A DNA stretch of 64,000 nt from Bradyrhizobium sp. 141 (GTDB taxonomy: Bacteria > Pseudomonadota > Alphaproteobacteria > Rhizobiales > Xanthobacteraceae): the NCBI RefSeq assembly GCF_023074055.1, contig NZ_JADPKR010000081.1:124001-188000 (forward strand), in the 5' to 3' direction. The position numbers and the translations under genes are program-made. Below are positions 38,507-48,824 of this stretch, piece after piece. The first letter of the stretch is position 1. Each line of letters starts with the position of its first letter. Below the pieces are notes generated by a model. It was not told the origin of the DNA and made no database searches. It saw only the letters and a program-made list of their open reading frames with translations.

Positions 38507-40858
38507 ATGGCTGACGGGGCTAGGTATTCGCGCGCCCTGATTTTGGGCGCGTCGGTGGTTTCAATCGTGGCAATGATGACGGAGAGCGGTCTTGCGCAGA
38601 CCGCCGAGCCGCAGGCCGGAGGTGCGTCCTCGGAGCGGCCGAAGCAGTCGAAGCGCAAGCCGGCGAAACTGCTGGCCGCGCAGCAGCCTGCGCCTGAGGT
38701 GATGAATGCCCGAGCCCAGGCTGGCGGCGCGTCGCCCGTGCAAACGCTCGACACCATCACGGTCGCTGCGACCAAGACCCCGGAGCGTGCGATCGATTCG
38801 CTCGCGCCGGTCAGCTCGATTTCGCTCGACCAGATCCAGGGGCTTCAGCCTAACCGGTTGTCGGGTATCTTCTATGCCGTGCCCGGCGTGTCGTTCCAGG
38901 AGCGCGGCGACGATCCTGCGACGGTCATCAACATCCGCGGCTTGCAGGATTTCGGTCGCGTCGCGGTCATCGTCGATGGTGCGCGGCAGAATTACCAGCG
39001 CACCGGTCACAACGCCAACGGCTCGTTCTTCCTCGATCCTGAATTGATCGGCGGCGTCGATGTCGTGCGCGGTCCGACCGCCAACATCTACGGTTCGGGC
39101 GCGATCGGCGGTCTCGTCTCGTTCCGGACCAAGGACATCAATGACGTGCTGCGCCCCGGCGAGCGCTGGGGTGTCGATCTCTCCGGCTCCTACGGCTCGA
39201 ACAACAATCGCGGTCTCGGCTCGGTGTTCGGCGGCGTACGCGCCACGCCCGACGTGGATATCTTCGGCGGCGCGGTCTACCGCACGCAAGGCAACTACAA
39301 GGACGGCAACGGCACCGAGATCGGCAACACCGGCAATCAGGTCGAGGCCGGGCTGATGAAGCTCACGGTGCGGCCGGCCCTCGGTCACGAGGTCAAGCTC
39401 GGCGCCGTCTTCCAGGACTATCAATACGACATCGGTCAGTTCAACCGCGGCCCGGTGGCAACAGCGGCACAGCGCGCGCTCTATCAGGGCTCGTCGGTCT
39501 ATGCCTCCGACGCCAAGAACTACACCGGCACCCTCACTTGGAACTACTCGCTGCCGAGCGACAATCTGTTCGACTGGCACATGTCGGTCTACGGCAATCG
39601 TGTCGACAACGACCAGACCAAGACCTATCACTACTCGACGAGCGGTGCGGGCTATTGCGGCGCCGGCAATGTCGGCAACAACATCTCCGGCTGCGTCGGG
39701 GACAAGCGCGGCTATGTGCTGGACACCGTCGGCATCGATGCCAACAACACCACCCGATTCAATGTCGGCGACTGGCGTAACGCTCTGACCTGGGGTGTCG
39801 ACGCATTCCAGGACAACGTGAAGACCACTGACAGCCGCGGCAACTCCAACATCACCACGCCGAGCGGCATCCGCAACGTGTGGGGCGGCTTTCTCCAGTT
39901 GAAGCAGAATTACAGCACCTGGTTCGAGGCGGTGAGCGCGATCCGCTATGATCGCTACGATCTCGACTCCGGCAATACGCACGCCGGCGGCGACCGCTTC
40001 TCGCCAAAGATCACCCTCGGCGTGACGCCGGTCCCGGGCTTCCAGCCCTATGTCAGCTACGCCGAAGGCTATCGCGCCCCGTCGATCACCGAGACGGTGA
40101 TCTCGGGCGCGCATGCGACCGGTGGCGGACCGGCCTTCTTCCCCTGTCCCGACGGAACGGTCGGCCTGTTCTGCTTCCTGCCCAACCCGAACCTGCGTCC
40201 CGAGGTCGGCAAGAACAAGGAAGTCGGCTTCAACTTGAAGTACGACAACATCTTCAGCGCCAACGACTCGTTCCGCGGCAAGATCAATCTCTTCCGCAAC
40301 GATGTCAGTGATTACATCGACCTCGTCGCTTCGGCGCCGGTGCCGGTGCCGCCATTCGGCTCGTTCAGCCAGTTCTACCAGTACCAGAACATCGCGCAGG
40401 CCCGCATCCAGGGCTTCGAAGCGGAGACCATGTACGACGCCGGCGACTGGTTCATCGGTGTCGCCGGCCACTACATCCAGGGCAAGAACGCCGTCACCAA
40501 TGTCGGGCTCGCGACGATCACCCCGCGCAAGGTCGTCACGACCGGCGGCGTCCGCCTGCTCGATCGCACCCTGATCCTGACGGCGCAGTGGGCCTCGTTC
40601 GGCCCCAACAACGATGTACCCGCCAACTATCTCCCTGCGACCGGCTACGAGCTGGTCAATCTGTACATGACCTACAACGCGACCAGGGACATCGTGTTCT
40701 CGGCCTCGATCGACAATCTCTTGAACCAGTACTACCGGCCTTATGCCATTCCCGGCAGCTCGACGGACGGCACGTCGCAGAACGACGTGCTGTGGTCAGC
40801 CCCGGGGCCGGGCAGGGTCTACAAGGCCGGCATGAAGATCCACTTTGGAGGTGCGTAA
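38507..40858 (+). CDS. hmuR: TonB-dependent outer-membrane haem receptor
   Basis: A 783-residue receptor for haem or haemoproteins. Signal peptide residues 1-30 (ALILGASVVSIVAMM, cleavage near GLAQ-TA). A TonB box-like LDTITVAATKT (about 77-87) precedes the plug domain (PGVSFQERGDDPATVINIRG, FLDPELIGGVDVVRGP). In the barrel, haem-receptor motifs are YRAPS (FRAP-type) and NPNLRPEVGKN (NPDL-type), at about 522-571. The barrel ends with an aromatic-rich terminal strand (GRVYKAGMKIHFGGA). It is divergent from hemP-hmuTUV and heads a plus-strand run ending in tonB. A GTG at 38489 is an alternative start. Confidence 0.95.
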   Translation: MADGARYSRALILGASVVSIVAMMTESGLAQTAEPQAGGASSERPKQSKRKPAKLLAAQQPAPEVMNARAQAGGASPVQTLDTITVAATKTPERAIDSLAPVSSISLDQIQGLQPNRLSGIFYAVPGVSFQERGDDPATVINIRGLQDFGRVAVIVDGARQNYQRTGHNANGSFFLDPELIGGVDVVRGPTANIYGSGAIGGLVSFRTKDINDVLRPGERWGVDLSGSYGSNNNRGLGSVFGGVRATPDVDIFGGAVYRTQGNYKDGNGTEIGNTGNQVEAGLMKLTVRPALGHEVKLGAVFQDYQYDIGQFNRGPVATAAQRALYQGSSVYASDAKNYTGTLTWNYSLPSDNLFDWHMSVYGNRVDNDQTKTYHYSTSGAGYCGAGNVGNNISGCVGDKRGYVLDTVGIDANNTTRFNVGDWRNALTWGVDAFQDNVKTTDSRGNSNITTPSGIRNVWGGFLQLKQNYSTWFEAVSAIRYDRYDLDSGNTHAGGDRFSPKITLGVTPVPGFQPYVSYAEGYRAPSITETVISGAHATGGGPAFFPCPDGTVGLFCFLPNPNLRPEVGKNKEVGFNLKYDNIFSANDSFRGKINLFRNDVSDYIDLVASAPVPVPPFGSFSQFYQYQNIAQARIQGFEAETMYDAGDWFIGVAGHYIQGKNAVTNVGLATITPRKVVTTGGVRLLDRTLILTAQWASFGPNNDVPANYLPATGYELVNLYMTYNATRDIVFSASIDNLLNQYYRPYAIPGSSTDGTSQNDVLWSAPGPGRVYKAGMKIHFGGA

Positions 40859-40954
40859 GCCGACAGGGGCCTTAACACCATCATCTCCGCCGCGCCGCGC
40901 TGATGCTCCAGCGCGGCTTCGGCGCGTTCGTTTTGATCAGAAGGAGAGACTTTC

Positions 40955-41290
40955 ATGTTCATCGCTATGAATCGTTTTCAGGTGAAGCTCGGCTCGGAAG
41001 CTGCGTTCGAGACCGTCTGGCGCACCCGCGAATCCTATCTCGGCAGCATGGCCGGCTTCGTCGAGTTCCACCTACTCAAGGGGCCGGTGCTCGAGGACCA
41101 CACGCTGTATTCCTCTCACACCGTGTGGGTCGACAAGGCGGCCTTCGAGGCCTGGACGCGCTCGGACGAATTCCGCCGTGCTCATGCGCGCGCCGACAAC
41201 AAGACCGGGGAGAGCCTCTATCTCGGCCATCCCAAGTTCGAAGGGTTCGAGGTCATCATGACCGAGCGCAAGGCGAACGCGGCCGCGTGA
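40955..41290 (+). CDS. IsdG-family haem-degrading monooxygenase (HmuQ/HmuD type)
   Basis: A 111-residue ferredoxin-like (ABM-domain) enzyme that opens the haem ring to free iron in the cytoplasm. The catalytic triad of IsdG-type enzymes, Asn, Trp and His, is present at N6, W67 and H77, almost identical in numbering to IsdG/IsdI. The segment YLGSMAGFVEFHLLKGP is typical. Bradyrhizobium has two such enzymes, HmuQ and HmuD; which one this is cannot be told here. It sits between hmuR and hutX, so its role in haem iron use is well supported. Confidence 0.92.
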   Translation: MFIAMNRFQVKLGSEAAFETVWRTRESYLGSMAGFVEFHLLKGPVLEDHTLYSSHTVWVDKAAFEAWTRSDEFRRAHARADNKTGESLYLGHPKFEGFEVIMTERKANAAA

Positions 41291-41317
41291 GGCGGCCAGC
41301 TTGATGAGGAGCCGGAC

Positions 41318-41833
41318 ATGTTGAGCACCGATCTCGCCGATCTCAAGGCGTATATGGCCGACAATCCTGGCGCGGTGATCGAGGACGTCGCGCGTGAGCG
41401 CACCATCACCCCGCGCGCGGTGGTCGAGGCGCTACCATCCTCCATGGTGCGCATCGGTGGCGGCGAGCACTTCGCCGCGGCCATGCAGGACATCGCGAAA
41501 TGGGGCGAGGTCACGCTGATCGTACACACGGATGATGCGATCTTCGAGTTCACCGGCGCCATTCCCTCGGGCGAGATCGGCCGCGGCTATTTCAACCTGA
41601 TGCAGCCGAAGGGTCTGCACGGCCATCTCCGCCACGAGCGTTGTGCGGCCGTCGCCTTTGTCGAGCGGCCCTTCATGGGCAAGTCGTCGGCCTTCGTCGC
41701 GTTCGTGAACGCCGACGGCGGCATCATGTTCAAGGTCTTCGTCGGCCGCGACGAGACCCGGGCGCTGCGGGCGGATCAGCTGGTGCGGTTCCGGCAGCTT
41801 GCGGACCGGATCGCGGCCGCGCCCGCGGCATAG
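41318..41833 (+). CDS. hutX: HutX-family intracellular haem carrier
   Basis: A 171-residue cytoplasmic protein of the HutX/HuvX/HugX family, which binds haem and hands it to the degrading enzyme. Features: VVEALPSSMVRIGGGEHFAAAMQDIAKWGEVTLIVHTDDAIFEF (about 35-78) and the FNLMQPKGLHGHLRHERCAAVAFVERPFMGKSSA region (about 92-125), whose His residues are likely haem ligands. It is 28 bp after the haem oxygenase gene and 28 bp before exbB. Confidence 0.9.
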   Translation: MLSTDLADLKAYMADNPGAVIEDVARERTITPRAVVEALPSSMVRIGGGEHFAAAMQDIAKWGEVTLIVHTDDAIFEFTGAIPSGEIGRGYFNLMQPKGLHGHLRHERCAAVAFVERPFMGKSSAFVAFVNADGGIMFKVFVGRDETRALRADQLVRFRQLADRIAAAPAA

Positions 41834-41860
41834 TTCGCTTCAATCTGTCGGGAGATCAGG

Positions 41861-42637
<777 letters not shown>

Positions 42638-42640
42638 GTC

Positions 42641-43087
42641 ATGGCCGCAAAGCTCGGCGCGGGTTCGGGATCGCCGCGCAGGCGCGGCGACCCGGATGAT
42701 CTCGACGTCACCCACGAGATCAACGTCACGCCGTTCATCGACGTGATGCTGGTGCTGCTGATCATCTTCATGGTGGCCGCTCCGCTCGCCACTGTCGACA
42801 TCGGTGTCGAGCTGCCGGCGACCGCGGCCGAGCCGGCGCCGCGGCTGGACAAGCCGGTCTTCGTCACCGTCAAGCCGGACCTGTCGATCGCAGTCGGCGA
42901 AGACGTCGTCGCCCGCGACGCGCTCGGCACCTCGCTCGCTGCCGCCACCAAGGGCCGCAAGGACGAGCGCATTTACCTGCGCGCGGACAAGGCCGTGAGC
43001 TACGGCGATCTGATGGAGGTGATGAACTCCTTGCGCAACGCCGGCTATCTCAAGGTCGCGCTCGTCGGCCTCGACGGACGCAGCTGA
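42641..43087 (+). CDS. exbD: TonB-system energiser ExbD
   Basis: A 148-residue protein with one transmembrane helix (about 34-54). The family motif INVTPFIDVMLVLLIIFMVAAPLA (about 27-50) contains the essential membrane Asp (D34). The periplasmic domain ends KVALVGLDGRS. It is 3 bp after exbB, and its stop overlaps the tonB start by one base (TGATG). Confidence 0.96.
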   Translation: MAAKLGAGSGSPRRRGDPDDLDVTHEINVTPFIDVMLVLLIIFMVAAPLATVDIGVELPATAAEPAPRLDKPVFVTVKPDLSIAVGEDVVARDALGTSLAAATKGRKDERIYLRADKAVSYGDLMEVMNSLRNAGYLKVALVGLDGRS

Positions 43088-43920
43088 TGGCCGCCGCGAA
43101 CGCGTTTGCCCTGCACGAGCCGCTCGGCGAGCGTGAGGGCGCGCGCTGGAGCCTGTCGGCGGCGGTGATCGTGGCGTTGCACATTGCCGCCGCACTGCTG
43201 GCGATGAACTGGCTGAAGCACGTGCCGGACGAGGGCGTCAACATCCCGGCCATCCTCATCGACATGACGCCGGAGACGTCGGCGCCGCAATCGACGCCGC
43301 TCGACATCGCGCCGGGACCGGTGATGCAGCAGGCGGATGCCTCGCCGCCTGAGCCGGTGCAAGAGCAGGCTGTCGAAGAAATGATTCCGCCGACGCCGCC
43401 GCAGGAAAAGCCGGACGTGATTGCGCCGCCGGAGCAGAAGCTCGAGCCAGTTCCGCCGAAGCCCGAGCCCGCGAAAGCTGTGCCCATTGAGAAACCGGCG
43501 CCGGCCAAGCCCAAGGTGGTGCGCCCCGATGCCCGGAAGCCGGCGGATGCGCCCCCCGCGCCCCGCACCAGCGCGCCGCCGCGTGCGGAGCGCGAAGCTC
43601 CGCTCGCATCCGCAGTGAATGCCGGCTCGGTGGCGTCGACGATGGCGACCTACAATCAGCGCGTCCGCGCGCATCTCATGCGCTTCCACCAGTACCCGGC
43701 GGGCGCCAATGGTCAGAGGGGGCTGGTCACGCTGAATCTCACCCTCGGTCGCGGCGGCCAAGTTTTGTCTAGCCGCGTCGGCGGCTCTTCGGGCGTCGCA
43801 GCCCTCGATGCTCAGGCCATGGCAATGGTGCGCCAGGCCCAGCCATTCCCACCCGTCCCGTCCGAGATCACCTATGCGACAATTCTCATCAAGGTCGGGG
43901 TGAACTTCGGGGACCGTTGA
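43087..43920 (+). CDS. tonB: TonB energy-transducing protein
   Basis: A 277-residue protein. A transmembrane helix (about 19-39, with AVIVALHIAAALLAMNWL) anchors it, and the central Pro/Glu/Lys-rich spacer (about 65-175) spans the periplasm. The C-terminal TonB domain (about 190-275) has QRVRAHLMRFHQYPAGANGQRGLVTLNLTL and SSGVAALDAQAMAMVRQAQPFPP with a late YATILIKVGVNF. It couples ExbBD to HmuR. It is the last gene of the haem locus on this strand, followed within 60 bp by a convergent gene. Confidence 0.94.
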   Translation: MAAANAFALHEPLGEREGARWSLSAAVIVALHIAAALLAMNWLKHVPDEGVNIPAILIDMTPETSAPQSTPLDIAPGPVMQQADASPPEPVQEQAVEEMIPPTPPQEKPDVIAPPEQKLEPVPPKPEPAKAVPIEKPAPAKPKVVRPDARKPADAPPAPRTSAPPRAEREAPLASAVNAGSVASTMATYNQRVRAHLMRFHQYPAGANGQRGLVTLNLTLGRGGQVLSSRVGGSSGVAALDAQAMAMVRQAQPFPPVPSEITYATILIKVGVNFGDR

Positions 43921-43980
43921 TTGGTGACGACTCCTCTCCCGCGCGATGCAGGAGAGGAGGGAGCAAAGCCGAAGGGCGCC

Positions 43981-45336
43981 TTACTTTGCCTTCAGGAAGT
44001 CCGCGACTTCGAGCAGCATGAACTCGTCGTCGTCGGCCTTGTTGGGATCGCGGCTGGAGGAGAACGGCAGATTGTTGTCGTTGCCGACGATGATGTGGGT
44101 GTCGTCGACGCGATCGACGTTCTCGATGGTGAAGAAGGGGAAGGTGTAGACGCCGTCATTGAGCGGCTTCTTCGCCTTCTTGTCGGGATCCCTAATCTTC
44201 ATCAGGTCGATATAGCCGATCTTGCGCACGGGCTTGCCGACATTGGCCTCGGTGAGCTCGATCTTGTAGATGCGCTTGAACTTGGCGAGGTCCGGGAAGC
44301 AGTTCTCGCCGCGGGTACCCTGCGGGCAGGCCTTGTCGGCCGTGCCTTCGCCGTTGTCGCGCTCGATGATGAGGCCGGAGGCCTGATCGATCATGTTGAA
44401 GTCGCCGATGGCGTTGCCGTTCTGCTCGAACACATACTGCCAGTAACGGCCGGTGAATTTTTCCGCAGCGACGTCGAACTCGAGGATGCGGGAAGCTTCC
44501 TTGCCGTCGACCTTCTCCCAGTCCTTCTTCTCGGCGTCCCACAGCGGGCCCTCGAGCAGGCCATAGAGGAATTTGCCGTCCTTGGAGGATGCAAAGCCTT
44601 CATAGCCCTTGGAGCGGCGAAGGTTGACGTTGGTGTAGGTCGCGCCGGGCGCGGCCGGCGTCGCCACGGCCCAATTGTCGGGCGAGCGCACCGGCTTGCC
44701 GTCTGCAACCGTATCGAACACGCCCAGGATCTTGCCTGATTTGTCGGCCTTCAGGATGTAGGGGCCGAACTCGTCGCCGATCCAGAAGGTGTCGCCGATG
44801 ATCTGGAAACCTTCGGTATCGAAGTCGGAGCCGGTGAGATAGCGCTTCTGCGTGTCCTCGTGCACGATGCGGAACGGGACCTTTTTGTCGGGATCGTGCA
44901 GGAAGATGGTCTCCAGCCGCTCGATCTTGCCGCCCGCCCAGTCCATCTTGTAGCGGTTCAGATACAGCATCGAATCCGGCGAGTTGGCGCGCGCGCCCAT
45001 GCCGTTGTCGGTGACGACCCAGAAGCTGCCGTCGGGCATGGTCTTGATGCCGGAATGGCCCTGCAGCGGCTGGCCCTTGAACGGCAGCGACACGCCGGTC
45101 GGACGTTCATAGGATTTGCCCATCACCGTGCCGAGCGCGTCGACGCGCTTGCCGGTGGTGTATTTTCCGGATGTCTTGAGATCGGCGGGGGCATCGGCGG
45201 GCGCGTCGATGAAGGTGGCGGCCGGCATCACCACGTGGCCGGCGAGCTTGGCCGGGAATTCGCCTTCGCTCTGCGCGAGCGCGGGGCTCGCGGTGAGAAT
45301 GATCGTTGCGACGGTGGCAAGAAAAGTCGCGCGCAT
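43981..45336 (-). CDS. Secreted esterase-like/phytase-like protein
   Basis: An exported 451-residue protein with a signal peptide (TFLATVATIILTASPALA). The mature region has the esterase-like/phytase-like (DUF-type beta-propeller) pattern: LQGHSGIKTMPDGSFWVVTDNG (about 88-109), TEGFQIIGDTFWIGDEFGPYIL (about 171-192) and GYEGFASSKDGKFLYGLLEGP (about 240-260). Family members occur as secreted phosphatase/phytase-like enzymes, but activity cannot be read from sequence. ATG 45336 follows AGGAGA. It is separated by 85 bp from the upstream ABC permease on the same strand, so it may be the last gene of that unit. Confidence 0.8.
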   Translation of the reverse strand: MRATFLATVATIILTASPALAQSEGEFPAKLAGHVVMPAATFIDAPADAPADLKTSGKYTTGKRVDALGTVMGKSYERPTGVSLPFKGQPLQGHSGIKTMPDGSFWVVTDNGMGARANSPDSMLYLNRYKMDWAGGKIERLETIFLHDPDKKVPFRIVHEDTQKRYLTGSDFDTEGFQIIGDTFWIGDEFGPYILKADKSGKILGVFDTVADGKPVRSPDNWAVATPAAPGATYTNVNLRRSKGYEGFASSKDGKFLYGLLEGPLWDAEKKDWEKVDGKEASRILEFDVAAEKFTGRYWQYVFEQNGNAIGDFNMIDQASGLIIERDNGEGTADKACPQGTRGENCFPDLAKFKRIYKIELTEANVGKPVRKIGYIDLMKIRDPDKKAKKPLNDGVYTFPFFTIENVDRVDDTHIIVGNDNNLPFSSSRDPNKADDDEFMLLEVADFLKAK

Positions 45337-45421
45337 GTGCGTCTCCTGTTGGCGGACGCACGCGTTATGCGGATCGCGTGTTGCAGTTTTGTGAAACCGG
45401 GCCAAACGCCGCAGCTGCGGT

Positions 45422-46318
45422 CTACTCCTTTACCGCGCCGGTCAGCGAGGACACGTAGTAATCGACGAACAGCGAGTAGAAGATCGCAACCGGCAGCGAT
45501 CCCAGCAGCGAGCCCGCCATCAGCGCGCCCCACTGGTAGACGTCGCCGGTGACGAGCTCGGTCAGGATCGCGACCGGCACCGTCTTGTTGGCGCCGCTCT
45601 GGATGAAGGCGAGCGCATAGATGAACTCGTTCCAGGACAGTGTGAAGGAAAAGATGCCGGCCGAGATCAGTCCGGGCACCGCGAGCGGTAGCGTGATCCG
45701 CCGCAGGATCTGCAGGCGCGTTGCGCCATCGACCAGCGCGCATTCCTCGAGCTCGTAGGGGATCGACTTGAAATAGCCGATCAGGAGCCAGGTGCAGAAC
45801 GGCACCAGGAAGGTCGGATAGACCAGGATCAGGGCGAGCGGCGAGTCGAACAGGCCGAACTGCACCACGACGGTTGCGAGCGGAATGAACAGGATCGACG
45901 GCGGCACGAGATAGGCGAGATAAATGCCGAGGCCCACATAAGGACTGCCGCGGAAGCGCAGGCGCTCGATCGCATAGGCGGCGAGCGTCGACGCGATCAA
46001 GGACAACGTGGTGGAGCCGATCGCCACCGTCATCGTCGTCCACAGCCAGCGCGGATAGGCGGTATTGAAGAGAAGATGCTTGATGTGGGCGAGCGTCGGC
46101 GAGGAGATCCAGAACGGGTTGTGATCCCGGTAGTTCATCAGCTCCGCGTTCGGCTTGAACGAGGTGATCGTCATCCAGTAGAACGGAAACAGCAGGATCA
46201 GCACGAAGCAGCCGAGCGGCAGGTAGATCATCATCAGCCGCCGCAGCCCGGAATCCCAGGCCATGGTGTCGGGTGCGGCCTTGGCGTCCGCGGTCGGTTG
46301 CGCGATGGTGTCAGTCAT
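45422..46318 (-). CDS. Carbohydrate ABC transporter permease (MalG-like)
   Basis: A 298-residue CUT1 permease with six predicted helices. The EAA loop reads LEECALVDGATRLQILRRITLPLAVPG (about 191-217). The start overlaps the preceding permease stop by eight bases. It is the last transporter gene in the order dehydrogenase, binding protein, permease, permease. No ATPase gene is present in the unit. Confidence 0.92.
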   Translation of the reverse strand: MTDTIAQPTADAKAAPDTMAWDSGLRRLMMIYLPLGCFVLILLFPFYWMTITSFKPNAELMNYRDHNPFWISSPTLAHIKHLLFNTAYPRWLWTTMTVAIGSTTLSLIASTLAAYAIERLRFRGSPYVGLGIYLAYLVPPSILFIPLATVVVQFGLFDSPLALILVYPTFLVPFCTWLLIGYFKSIPYELEECALVDGATRLQILRRITLPLAVPGLISAGIFSFTLSWNEFIYALAFIQSGANKTVPVAILTELVTGDVYQWGALMAGSLLGSLPVAIFYSLFVDYYVSSLTGAVKE

Positions 46319-47267
46319 TGGCCTCTCCCTGCTGCCATTTGCGGCGCGCCAGGCCGAAATAGGAGAACAGCGTCGCGAACACCAGGAACGGGATCATCGA
46401 CACCGCGATTGCCGCACCTTCGCCGAGCTCGCCGCCAGCGATGCCGCGCTGAAACGCCAGCGTCGCCAGCAGATGGGTCGAGTTGACTGGCCCGCCGCGG
46501 GTGATGGCGTAGACCAGCTGGAAGTCGGTGAAGGTGAAGATGATCGAGAAGGTCATGACGATGGCGAGGATCGGCATCATCATCGGAAAGGTGATGTAGC
46601 GGAAGCGCTGCCAGGCGCTGGCCCCGTCCAGCATCGCGGCCTCGTAAAGCGAGGGCGAGATGGTCTGCAGGCCCGCCAGCAGCGAGATCGCGACGAAGGG
46701 AATGCCGCGCCAGATGTTGGCGGCGATCAGCGAGAAGCGCGCCGGCCATGGCGAGCCGAGGAAGTCGATATTGCTGGATCGCCAATGCAGCACGTCGACG
46801 AGGAGATAGGAGATGATCGAGAACTGCGGATCGTAGATCCACCAGAACGCCAGCGCCGAGAGCACGGTCGGCACGATCCAGGGCAGCAGGATGATCGCAC
46901 GCAGGATGCTCTTGAACGGAAAATGGTTGTTGAGCAGCAGCGCGAGCCAGAAGCCGAGCGCGAACTTCCCGAAGGTCGCTATTCCCGTATAGACCACGCT
47001 GTAGAACACCGCGTTCCACCACAACGGATCGGTGAGCAGATACTGGAAATTCTCGATACCAACGAAGATGCCGCGCCGGCCGATCGTGGTGTCGGTGAAG
47101 GCGAGCCAGATGCCGAGGCCGAGCGGATAGGTGAGGAACACCGAGAGCAGCCCGATCGCGGGCGCCAGGCACATCACGATCAGGAACGGCTTGTAGTCGA
47201 ACAGCCGCACCAGCCAGGACGGCTGCCGGTGCGCGAGGCCGGTGGAAGAGAGGGTGGTCACGGACAT
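46311..47267 (-). CDS. Carbohydrate ABC transporter permease (MalF-like)
   Basis: A 318-residue CUT1 permease. EAA loop: LYEAAMLDGASAWQRFRYITFPMMMPI (about 215-241), and TRGGPVNSTHLLATLAFQRG near the C-terminus. Six main hydrophobic helices. A family-G palindrome lies between it and the binding-protein gene upstream (125-bp gap). Confidence 0.92.
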   Translation of the reverse strand: MSVTTLSSTGLAHRQPSWLVRLFDYKPFLIVMCLAPAIGLLSVFLTYPLGLGIWLAFTDTTIGRRGIFVGIENFQYLLTDPLWWNAVFYSVVYTGIATFGKFALGFWLALLLNNHFPFKSILRAIILLPWIVPTVLSALAFWWIYDPQFSIISYLLVDVLHWRSSNIDFLGSPWPARFSLIAANIWRGIPFVAISLLAGLQTISPSLYEAAMLDGASAWQRFRYITFPMMMPILAIVMTFSIIFTFTDFQLVYAITRGGPVNSTHLLATLAFQRGIAGGELGEGAAIAVSMIPFLVFATLFSYFGLARRKWQQGEAND

Positions 47268-47301
47268 CAGTTTGTTGTCCTGTTCTAGGAAGTCACTCCA
47301 C

Positions 47302-47383
47302 CGTCATTGCGAGGAGCTCTTGCGACGAAGCAATCCAGACTGCATCCGCGGAGGGGTTCTGGACTGCTTCGCTCGCAATGACG
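47302..47383. repeat. Intergenic palindrome, family G, inside ABC operon
   Basis: cgtcattgcgag opens it and ctcgcaatgacg closes it, with gaagcaatccaga/tctggactgcttc pairing inside. It lies between the binding-protein and permease genes of one operon, the same relative position as the hairpins at 17860-17918 in the other ABC operon. Confidence 0.85.
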
Positions 47384-47392
47384 GCTGCGCTG

Positions 47393-48739
47393 TCAGTCCT
47401 TACGCTGCCGCCGGAAGTACCGCTTGCAGCGCTGCTCGGCTTCCGCCGCGGCGGCCTCCGGCGTGGCCGCGCCGGTCGCAACGGACGCGAACATCTGAAC
47501 CGTGACATAGTCCGCCCGCACCGCACCGGTGGCCGTCGATATCGGACCTTTGTAACCGGCGTAGTAGCCGTTGTTCATGGTGTTCTTGAAGATTGCGACC
47601 TTCGGATCACCTGACCACACTGCTGCATCGGCATAGGCTGCGAGCGGCTGCGACCAGTAGCCGCTATTGGCGTTGAGCCAGGGCTCGTACTGTTCCTTCT
47701 CGAGCATGAATTGCAGAAATGCCTTTGCTGCGTTCGGACATGGGCTGTGCTTGAACACCATTGCGTTTAGCGTCAGGCCAGACATCGGCGGGGCCGGCGC
47801 AAAGAACTTCGGCAACAACTGATGTTCCGAATCTTCGGCGAGGGCGGCGGTCGCCGGATCATTCTTCAACGAGAAGTACAAGGACACCCCGTTTGCCGTC
47901 AGCGCGATTTCCTGGGAAGAATAGGCGCGATTGTTGCTGACGTCGTTCCAGGACGGCGTGCCGGCGATGAAGGTCGGGTAGAGCTGCTTCACAAAGTTCA
48001 GTGCCGCGATCGTCTCCTTACTGTTGATTGTGACATTGCCCTCCTCGTCAAGCAACGCCGCGTTGTGCGCCCACATCATCCAGTCCGCAAAGCCGTTTCC
48101 GTCGCCCACCGCGTTGCCCAGTGCGAAGCCGGCTGGCTTGCCCGCCTGCTGAAGCTTCTTGCAGAGATCGAGGAAGCCGGCTGCATCTTCCGGAGCCTTG
48201 TCGAACCCGACTGATTTAAGAATGGACTTGCGATAGATCAGGGGGCCAGCTGTGGCGCCGAACGGCAGCCCGATCCACGTGTCGCTCTTAGCCTTCTTTC
48301 CATAGGTCTTCGCAAGAGTCTGCCAGCCGCCGTACTTCTTGCCGAGATAGTCGGCGACGTCGGTCAGCTCGATCAGCTTGTCGACATAGATGTGGGGGGC
48401 GTCGGAGAAGCCGATGATGATGTCGGGGCCCGCGCCGGAGTTCGAGGTGACCGCGGTCTGCTGGTTGATGTCCTCCCAGCCGACGAAGTCGACCTTGACC
48501 TCGACCCCGGTCTCCTTGGTGAACTTTGCTGCATTTGCGCGGAACACATCCTCGTCGGCCTGGACGAAACGCACCGGGCGCAGCATCCGCAAGGATGCGC
48601 CCTTCTCGATCTCGCGCTTGGGCGCCGCAACATCGGCCGCCTTGATATTGGATGTTTGCGCTGCAGCACCGGTGGCAGCGAACGTTGCAGCGGACAGGCC
48701 CAGCGCCAAAGCATCACGACGTGTGATGTCGTTCCTCAT
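47393..48739 (-). CDS. Carbohydrate ABC transporter substrate-binding protein (Tat-type leader)
   Basis: A 448-residue periplasmic binding protein. The leader RNDITRRDALALGLSAATFAATGAAAQ has a twin-Arg followed by a hydrophobic core, pointing to Tat export. The mature chain has the CUT1 pattern: FTKETGVEVKVDFVGWEDINQQTA (about 75-98) and GPDIIIGFSDAPHIYVDKLIELTDV (about 104-128). It ends in a basic tail (RCKRYFRRQRKD). Upstream by 85 bp is a 2-hydroxyacid dehydrogenase gene that probably belongs to the same operon. The ligand is unknown. Confidence 0.92.
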   Translation of the reverse strand: MRNDITRRDALALGLSAATFAATGAAAQTSNIKAADVAAPKREIEKGASLRMLRPVRFVQADEDVFRANAAKFTKETGVEVKVDFVGWEDINQQTAVTSNSGAGPDIIIGFSDAPHIYVDKLIELTDVADYLGKKYGGWQTLAKTYGKKAKSDTWIGLPFGATAGPLIYRKSILKSVGFDKAPEDAAGFLDLCKKLQQAGKPAGFALGNAVGDGNGFADWMMWAHNAALLDEEGNVTINSKETIAALNFVKQLYPTFIAGTPSWNDVSNNRAYSSQEIALTANGVSLYFSLKNDPATAALAEDSEHQLLPKFFAPAPPMSGLTLNAMVFKHSPCPNAAKAFLQFMLEKEQYEPWLNANSGYWSQPLAAYADAAVWSGDPKVAIFKNTMNNGYYAGYKGPISTATGAVRADYVTVQMFASVATGAATPEAAAAEAEQRCKRYFRRQRKD

Positions 48740-48824
48740 CAGTACCTCCCTATATATGTTCCCTTCCCGGCGTTGATCGCCGGTGAAGGGTCGTTTCGGT
48801 CGTTGGCGCCTTTGCGCCGGCCGC

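Noticed and set aside
38561..40471. A 636-codon frame antisense to hmuR
   Set aside because: hmuR has signal peptide, plug and barrel motifs; the antisense frame is Asp/Arg/Val-rich with no recognisable domain.
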